Source: DATNIC01 sp035604635 (lineage in GTDB: Bacteria; Vulcanimicrobiota; Vulcanimicrobiia; Vulcanimicrobiales; Vulcanimicrobiaceae). From it: a stretch of 18,570 bases of DNA. Below, in pieces: positions 14,901 through 18,570 of the stretch (positions within the stretch are counted from its first letter, which is position 1; every line of letters begins with the position of its first letter). Made by a program: the position numbers and the translations under genes. Below the pieces are notes generated by a model that did no database searches, was not told the origin of the DNA, and worked only from the letters and a program-made list of their open reading frames with translations. The stretch lies in the NCBI GenBank assembly GCA_035604635.1, contig DATNIC010000113.1, positions 1 through 18,570 of the forward strand. The letters are read 5' to 3'.

Positions 14901-15447
14901 GGTCGAGGGCGTAACCGGCGACGAGCAGGTATGCGTCGTCAGCCGCTGCAGCGAGCGCGCCGTTGAGCCGGCCGAGCGCATCCCGGAAAACCCGGCCGAG
15001 CGGGGTCGCAGGGACGATGCCCCAACCGGTCTCTTCCGAGACGAAAATGACATCGCCGTGCGGCCGGGCCAGCAGGTCGATCAGCGGCTGAGCGAGCGCC
15101 TCGAGCTCGGCGAGCGCCCGCAGCGGTTCGCGTTCGGCTAGGGCTTCCATCTCGATGAGGTAGTCGGCGAGCCAGGTCCCGACGGAGTCGACGACGACCG
15201 TCGTCCCCGCCGGCGCTTGCGCGATCAGCGCGACCAAGTCGAGGCGGGGTGGCCCCGCGCTTTCGATCGTCGTCCAGCCGGCCGGCCGGTCGCGCTTGTG
15301 ACGCTCGACCCGCGCGACGAATTCGCCGTCGGACGGGTCGACGCGCGCCGTCGCAACAAACAGGACGGGGCCGCCCCGCTCAAGGACCAATCTCTTCGCG
15401 AACTCGCTCTTTCCGGAGCGAACGGGTCCGGTTACGAACACGGTCAT
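14872..15447 (-). CDS. cobU: Adenosylcobinamide kinase / guanylyltransferase (CobU/CobP)
   Basis: Bifunctional enzyme of cobamide nucleotide-loop assembly. It phosphorylates adenosylcobinamide and transfers GMP to give adenosylcobinamide-GDP. It has 191 residues, the usual family length. The P-loop GPVRSGKS is at 7-14. His50 in RVERHKRDRPAGW is the position expected for the guanylylated histidine. Asp87 lies in VVDSVGTWLADYL. The C-terminal family block runs from VSEETGWGIVP (136-146) through FRDALGRLN to LLVAGYA. The ATG at 15447 is clear, and the open frame upstream to 15621 is shadow. It is the only cobalamin gene in the window. Its 3' end overlaps the lipoprotein by 29 bases tail to tail, and its start faces the channel gene 9 bases away. 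Confidence 0.92.
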   Translation of the reverse strand: MTVFVTGPVRSGKSEFAKRLVLERGGPVLFVATARVDPSDGEFVARVERHKRDRPAGWTTIESAGPPRLDLVALIAQAPAGTTVVVDSVGTWLADYLIEMEALAEREPLRALAELEALAQPLIDLLARPHGDVIFVSEETGWGIVPATPLGRVFRDALGRLNGALAAAADDAYLLVAGYALDLKTGRSAYS

Positions 15448-15451
15448 GAGG
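15448..15451 (+). promoter_or_regulatory. Ribosome binding site of the channel gene
   Basis: GAGG directly follows the cobU start codon on the opposite strand and lies 5 bases before TTG 15457. It is the main support for that non-ATG start. Confidence 0.5.
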
Positions 15452-15456
15452 ATGCT

Positions 15457-16602
15457 TTGGTTTCGAAGCTCGCCGAAATAGTCATCGGGGCCGCGATCGT
15501 CGCGCTCATCGTCAACGACGTCTTCCAAACGGTGATCGTCCCGCGCGCGGTCAGCCGCCGCTGGCGTCCCTCCGGGTACTGGGCATACTGGCTGTGGCGC
15601 GGGTTTGTCGCTTTCACCCATCGGCTGAAGAGCTCCGACGCGCGCGAAGTCATCCTGAGCAGGTACGCCCCGCTGGCACTGGTCGTGACCATGGTGCTGT
15701 GGGTGACTCTGCTGATCTTCGGATACGGAACGATCTTTTACGGCTTGCGCAACGAGATCAAGCCGGTCCCCGGCTACTGGGATGCCGTCTACTTCGCGGG
15801 GACGTCACTGCTGACGATCGGCTACGGAGACGTCGTCGCCGCGGCCGGCCCGGCGCGCTTCTTCGCGATCCTTTCGGGCGCCACGGGATTCGCCGTCGTC
15901 GCGATCGTCACGTCGTTCTTGTTTGCGCTCTTTGCTGCGTTTCGACAACGTGAGGTCTTCGTCTTGACGCTCGGCACGCGCGCTAGCTCGCCGCCGTCGG
16001 GCGTGGAGCTGCTCGTCACTCACGCCCGTTTGGAATTGATGGAGGGACTGCCCGATCTGTTCAAGCGTGGAGAGATCTGGACGGCGCAGGTCATGGAAAG
16101 CCACCTCGCCTACCCGATGCTTCCGTATTTTCGTTCGAGTCATGATTACGAGTCATGGGTCGCGACGCTCGGCGCACTGCTCGATGCAGCGGCCCTCATC
16201 ATGACGACCGTTCGCGATCAGCCTAGCGGCGACGCCCGTCTGATGCACGCGATGGGCCGACACGCCGTCCACGACCTCGCGAAGTACTTCGGCTTGCCGG
16301 CGGGCGACGGCGCCGGAGTCGACCGCGGCGAGTTCGACGCCGCCCGCGAACGTTTGGCAGCGGTGGGCTTGCGGTGTTACGATGCGGACGATTCGTGGGC
16401 TGCGTTTTCGCTGCTGCGGTCAACCTATGCCGCGCGCCTGAACGGACTTGCTCGCTATTTCGATATCCCGCCGGCTCAGTGGGTCGGCGATCGTTCCCTC
16501 ATCGCGATGGAGCATGGTGCGATGAGCCAAGAGATGCGCGCCAAGCTTCTGAGCATCGAGAAACGCGAAGGCGCCGACGTTACGGGACCGGCGCCGCGTT
16601 GA
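15457..16602 (+). CDS. Two-TM potassium channel family protein with long C-terminal domain
   Basis: Predicted inner-membrane cation channel, 381 residues from a TTG start. The hydrophobic N-terminal segment (5-20) and the helix at about 72-95 precede a pore loop with the selectivity filter TIGYGD (120-125), inside TSLLTIGYGDVV. A final helix lies at about 134-160. The remaining 220 residues are soluble, without the TrkA-N/RCK nucleotide-binding motif. They contain ESHLAYPMLPYFRSSHDYES, which I associate with a recurrent but uncharacterised tail of bacterial channels of this type. The frame is open upstream to 15217, but that part is antisense to cobU. The 3' end overlaps the aldolase by 23 bases. 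K+ selectivity is inferred from the filter; gating is unknown. Confidence 0.85.
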   Translation: MVSKLAEIVIGAAIVALIVNDVFQTVIVPRAVSRRWRPSGYWAYWLWRGFVAFTHRLKSSDAREVILSRYAPLALVVTMVLWVTLLIFGYGTIFYGLRNEIKPVPGYWDAVYFAGTSLLTIGYGDVVAAAGPARFFAILSGATGFAVVAIVTSFLFALFAAFRQREVFVLTLGTRASSPPSGVELLVTHARLELMEGLPDLFKRGEIWTAQVMESHLAYPMLPYFRSSHDYESWVATLGALLDAAALIMTTVRDQPSGDARLMHAMGRHAVHDLAKYFGLPAGDGAGVDRGEFDAARERLAAVGLRCYDADDSWAAFSLLRSTYAARLNGLARYFDIPPAQWVGDRSLIAMEHGAMSQEMRAKLLSIEKREGADVTGPAPR

Positions 16603-17365
16603 CCTCGCTGCGCGCCTTTTTCGCGGCGTTGCTCAAGAACGACGCGTCGCTCGAAACGCCGACCAGCGTGTAGCCGCGCTCGATGCATTCGTTGGCCATC
16701 GCGGTCGACGAGGCCAAAATCCCCGGAATCTTTCCGTGCTTGCGCGCGGCTTTGGGAACGAGATCGATCGCGGCGGCATACTTCCCGCTCTTCGTCTCCC
16801 AGCCCGCAGGGTAGTCGATGCCGTATGAGGCCGCCAGATCGTTCGGGCCGACGAACAGCCCGTCGACGCCGACGACCGAAGCGATTTCGTTGACGTTCTC
16901 GACCGCCTGCGCCGTCTCGATCATCACCATCACGAGCACCAACTCGTTCGAGCGCGCAAAATACGTCGGTGCGTCGGTCCCGAACGAGAACGCCGCTCGC
17001 ACGCCGCCGCGGCTGCGCTCGCCCAGCGGTGAAAAGCGCGCGTCGCTGACGACCCGCTCCGCATCGGCGCGCGTGTTCACCATCGGTACGACGATCCCCG
17101 ACGGCCCGCAATCGAGCGCCGTCTGAATCGAGACGCTCGTGTTCCAGCCGGCACGCACGAACGGCTCGGCGGCGGTCGTCCGGATCGCGGTGACCGCCGC
17201 CTGCAACGATGAGATCGGGACGGGCCCGTGCTCCATGTCGACGACCAGCCAGTCGAAGCCGCTGCTCGCCATGATCTGGGCGCAGAGCGCGTCGTTGGTA
17301 TTCACCCATGAGCCGATCGACACGACGCCTTGAGCGCACGCGCGCTTCACGCGATTCTCTCGCAC
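16580..17365 (-). CDS. HpcH/HpaI family aldolase (2-oxo-acid class II aldolase)
   Basis: Metal-dependent class II aldolase-type enzyme with a PEP-mutase-like TIM barrel, 261 residues, typical for the family. Catalytic features are His46 in VVDMEHGPVP, Arg71 in FVRAGWN, and the metal ligands Glu150 (VMIETAQAVENV) and Asp176 (LFVGPNDLAASYG). GIVVPMVNTRADAE (90-103) and SPLGERSRGGVRA (112-124) are family blocks. Relatives cleave 4-hydroxy-2-oxoheptanedioate or 2-keto-3-deoxyglucarate; the substrate here cannot be told, and no sugar or aromatic pathway genes are near. The start is GTG 17365 with GGAGGG just upstream. It lies 13 bases after the protease stop, so it is probably co-transcribed with hflX and the protease. 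Confidence 0.9.
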   Translation of the reverse strand: MRENRVKRACAQGVVSIGSWVNTNDALCAQIMASSGFDWLVVDMEHGPVPISSLQAAVTAIRTTAAEPFVRAGWNTSVSIQTALDCGPSGIVVPMVNTRADAERVVSDARFSPLGERSRGGVRAAFSFGTDAPTYFARSNELVLVMVMIETAQAVENVNEIASVVGVDGLFVGPNDLAASYGIDYPAGWETKSGKYAAAIDLVPKAARKHGKIPGILASSTAMANECIERGYTLVGVSSDASFLSNAAKKARSEVNAAPVP

Positions 17366-17368
17366 GTT

Positions 17369-17374
17369 CCCTCC
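17369..17374 (-). promoter_or_regulatory. Ribosome binding site of the aldolase gene
   Basis: GGAGGG on the minus strand, ending 3 bases before GTG 17365, fills most of the 13-base spacer after the protease stop. It fixes the GTG start. Confidence 0.6.
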
Positions 17375-17378
17375 GATC

Positions 17379-18086
17379 TCACGGCGACGCCGCGTGGGCG
17401 TGCTTGGCTAGAAAACCTTGGATGACGTCCAGCGGAATGCCAAACCCAATCGCGCGCTCTTCGTCGAAGCGTGACTCTGCGATCGCGACGATCTCACCGC
17501 TTTGCGCATCGAAGACCGGGCCCCCGCTTTCCCCGGGGATGACCGGCAGATCCAACTCGAGCGCGTCCTTGCGAATGCTCGAGACGCGACCCGAATAGAC
17601 GGAGATGCGCGTCCCGAGACCTTCGTCTTGGAAGGCATCCGGGATCGGATAGCCGGCGATCCCGATCGCCGTCCCCGCTTCGACGTCGCGGGCACTGCCC
17701 AGGCGCGCAATCGTCAAGTTCGGCGTTTTCGTCTCCAGGAGCGCGAGATCGGCGTCCGGGTCGCGGGCCGCAATGCGCACGTCGATCCGCTGCGCATCGC
17801 CGACCAGCGCGCGCACATTACGGCCCTCTTCGATCACGTGCTCGTCGGTGAGGATCTCGCTGCCCCACGCCCCGCTGCGCACGACGACGCCGGTCCCGTA
17901 GGCGTCTTCCAGCTGGCCTTTGCGCTTTGGATCGTCCGAGGGGACGCGCATCGTAATCAGGACGACCGATGGACGGACGGCGCGAAACGCCAAAACGAAC
18001 GGATCTTGCGGACGCTCCGCCGATTGTGCGCGCGCGTTACATCCGGCGAGCAACGAGGTGGCCAGGAGCCAAGCGATGCGCTTCAT
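17379..18086 (-). CDS. Trypsin-like serine protease lipoprotein (HtrA-type, no PDZ)
   Basis: Predicted envelope-anchored S1-family serine protease, 235 residues. The signal peptide MKRIAWLLATSLLAGC ends in a lipobox with Cys16. The chymotrypsin/HtrA-like fold carries His83 in LTDEHVIE, Asp113 in DPDADLALLE and Ser187 in PGESGGPVFD, all three catalytic residues. GYPIPDAFQDEGLG and ISVYSGRVSSI match the loops around the oxyanion side in DegP/HhoA-like enzymes. There is no PDZ domain: the protein ends about 48 residues after Ser187. TDEH and GES replace the more usual TNxH and GNS. The ATG overlaps the hflX stop (ATGA), so its translation is coupled to hflX. The open frame upstream to 18278 is hflX shadow. 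Confidence 0.88.
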   Translation of the reverse strand: MKRIAWLLATSLLAGCNARAQSAERPQDPFVLAFRAVRPSVVLITMRVPSDDPKRKGQLEDAYGTGVVVRSGAWGSEILTDEHVIEEGRNVRALVGDAQRIDVRIAARDPDADLALLETKTPNLTIARLGSARDVEAGTAIGIAGYPIPDAFQDEGLGTRISVYSGRVSSIRKDALELDLPVIPGESGGPVFDAQSGEIVAIAESRFDEERAIGFGIPLDVIQGFLAKHAHAASP

Positions 18087-18570
18087 GCAGTGCGACGTTC
18101 GATCTCCGCTTTCAGAGCGCCAATCCCTGCACCGGTCTTGGCCGAAACGGCGATCGCACCCGGGATTGACGGCAGATGGGCGGCCGCGTCGCTCTTGTTG
18201 AGCGCGAGGATACTCGGTTTCTCGTCGAGCCCGAGTTCGTGCAAGATCGCTTCGACGCTGCGGCGCTGACGCTCCCAATCGGGACTCGATGCATCGAGAA
18301 CATGGACGAGCAAGTCGGCCTCGTGCAATTCCTCCAGCGTCGCGCGGAATGCGTTGATCAGTTCTTGCGGCAGCGCCGTGATGAAACCGACCGTGTCGGC
18401 GACGCGCACCGCGTGTTTGTCGGACAAAAAAACCCGGCGCAACGTCGGATCCAAGGTCGCAAACGGCTGATCGGCGACGAAAGCGCCGCGCCCGTCGGCA
18501 TGCGCGAGGCGGTTGAGCAGCGACGATTTCCCAACGTTCGTATATCCGACGAGCGCGACGAGCGGCTCCC
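18083..18570 (-). CDS. hflX: HflX-type ribosome-associated GTPase, partial (N-terminus beyond window)
   Basis: GTPase of the HflX/Obg-related family, which in studied bacteria splits or rescues stalled ribosomes. Only the last 161 codons are in the window; the N-terminal ATP/ribosome-binding domain lies beyond 18570. G motifs are complete: G1 GYTNVGKSSLLNRL (starting near 18547), G2 region FATLDPTLRRVFL, G3 DTVGF, G4 NKSD and G5 SAKTG. The protein stops soon after G5, without the C-terminal domain of roughly 60 residues seen in E. coli HflX. The TTG at 18454 that could look like a start is an internal Leu codon in the G2 region. The stop overlaps the protease ATG. Confidence 0.92.
   Translation of the reverse strand, partial: EPLVALVGYTNVGKSSLLNRLAHADGRGAFVADQPFATLDPTLRRVFLSDKHAVRVADTVGFITALPQELINAFRATLEELHEADLLVHVLDASSPDWERQRRSVEAILHELGLDEKPSILALNKSDAAAHLPSIPGAIAVSAKTGAGIGALKAEIERRTA

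Noticed and set aside
16570..16624. Possible terminator: two GGCGCC copies able to pair, then a run of five T
   Set aside because: The T-run is about 20 bases past the second arm and not adjacent to a stem. A nearby CGCG stem of only 4 bases around the T-run is too weak. All of it is coding for the aldolase.
1433..18278. Upstream open extensions of nuoN, nuoJ, nuoG, nuoF, nuoE, nuoB, cobU, the channel and the protease
   Set aside because: Each extension is Arg-rich or unconserved sequence lying over a neighbouring gene. Overlap starts or ribosome sites at 1432, 5888, 9690, 10955, 11731, 14069, 15447, 15457 and 18086 give proteins that begin where the families begin.
18083..18454. A complete small protein starting at 18454
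   Set aside because: The apparent start is a TTG Leu codon inside the HflX G2 region. The frame continues to the window edge and includes the P-loop GYTNVGKS, so this is a truncated hflX.
1..18570. tRNA, rRNA, CRISPR, insertion sequence or phage signals
   Set aside because: Coding genes with recognisable families cover practically the whole window. No direct-repeat spacer array, transposase motif or terminal inverted repeat was seen on either strand.

Overview
This is a gene-dense, GC-rich (estimated by eye at roughly 65%) bacterial chromosome segment. There is no RNA gene, mobile element, CRISPR array or stretch of 300 bases without a gene. The organism cannot be named from the sequence alone. 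The GC content, the frequent GTG/TTG starts and the divergence of some complex I subunits suggest an uncultivated soil-type lineage. Eremiobacterota/Vulcanimicrobiota is my guess, at low confidence.

Region 1 (14413 down to 8, minus strand) is a complete, syntenic 14-gene nuoA-to-nuoN operon for proton-pumping NADH:quinone oxidoreductase (respiratory complex I). NuoE/F/G form the NADH-oxidising arm, and the ligands for FMN and the Fe-S clusters, including the optional N7 cluster in NuoG, are visible. NuoB/C/D/I carry electrons to quinone. NuoA/H/J/K/L/M/N form the membrane arm. Junctions are extremely tight: most are 1-4 base stop/start overlaps, and the largest internal gap is 15 bases. Half of the genes start at GTG or TTG. 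Two membrane subunits are unusual. NuoL has Gly in place of the conserved TM5 pumping glutamate, and NuoM has Asp there plus an altered TM7-8 region.

Region 2 (14412-17365) is a chain of four genes on alternating strands: a small lipoprotein (+), CobU (-), a potassium-channel-like protein (+) and an HpcH/HpaI-family aldolase (-). Every boundary is an overlap or a gap under 10 bases. The nuoA and lipoprotein start codons share the same CATG palindrome, and each is fixed by an in-frame TAG just upstream. Promoters for these divergent pairs must therefore lie inside the opposing genes.

Region 3 (17365-18570, minus strand) holds a 3'-truncated-by-window hflX GTPase gene (N-terminus off the edge). 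It is translationally coupled by ATGA to a trypsin-like serine protease lipoprotein, followed 13 bases later by the aldolase.

No obviously new multi-gene system was found. The observations most worth checking are the NuoL Glu-to-Gly change and the zero-spacer divergent start at the head of the nuo operon.
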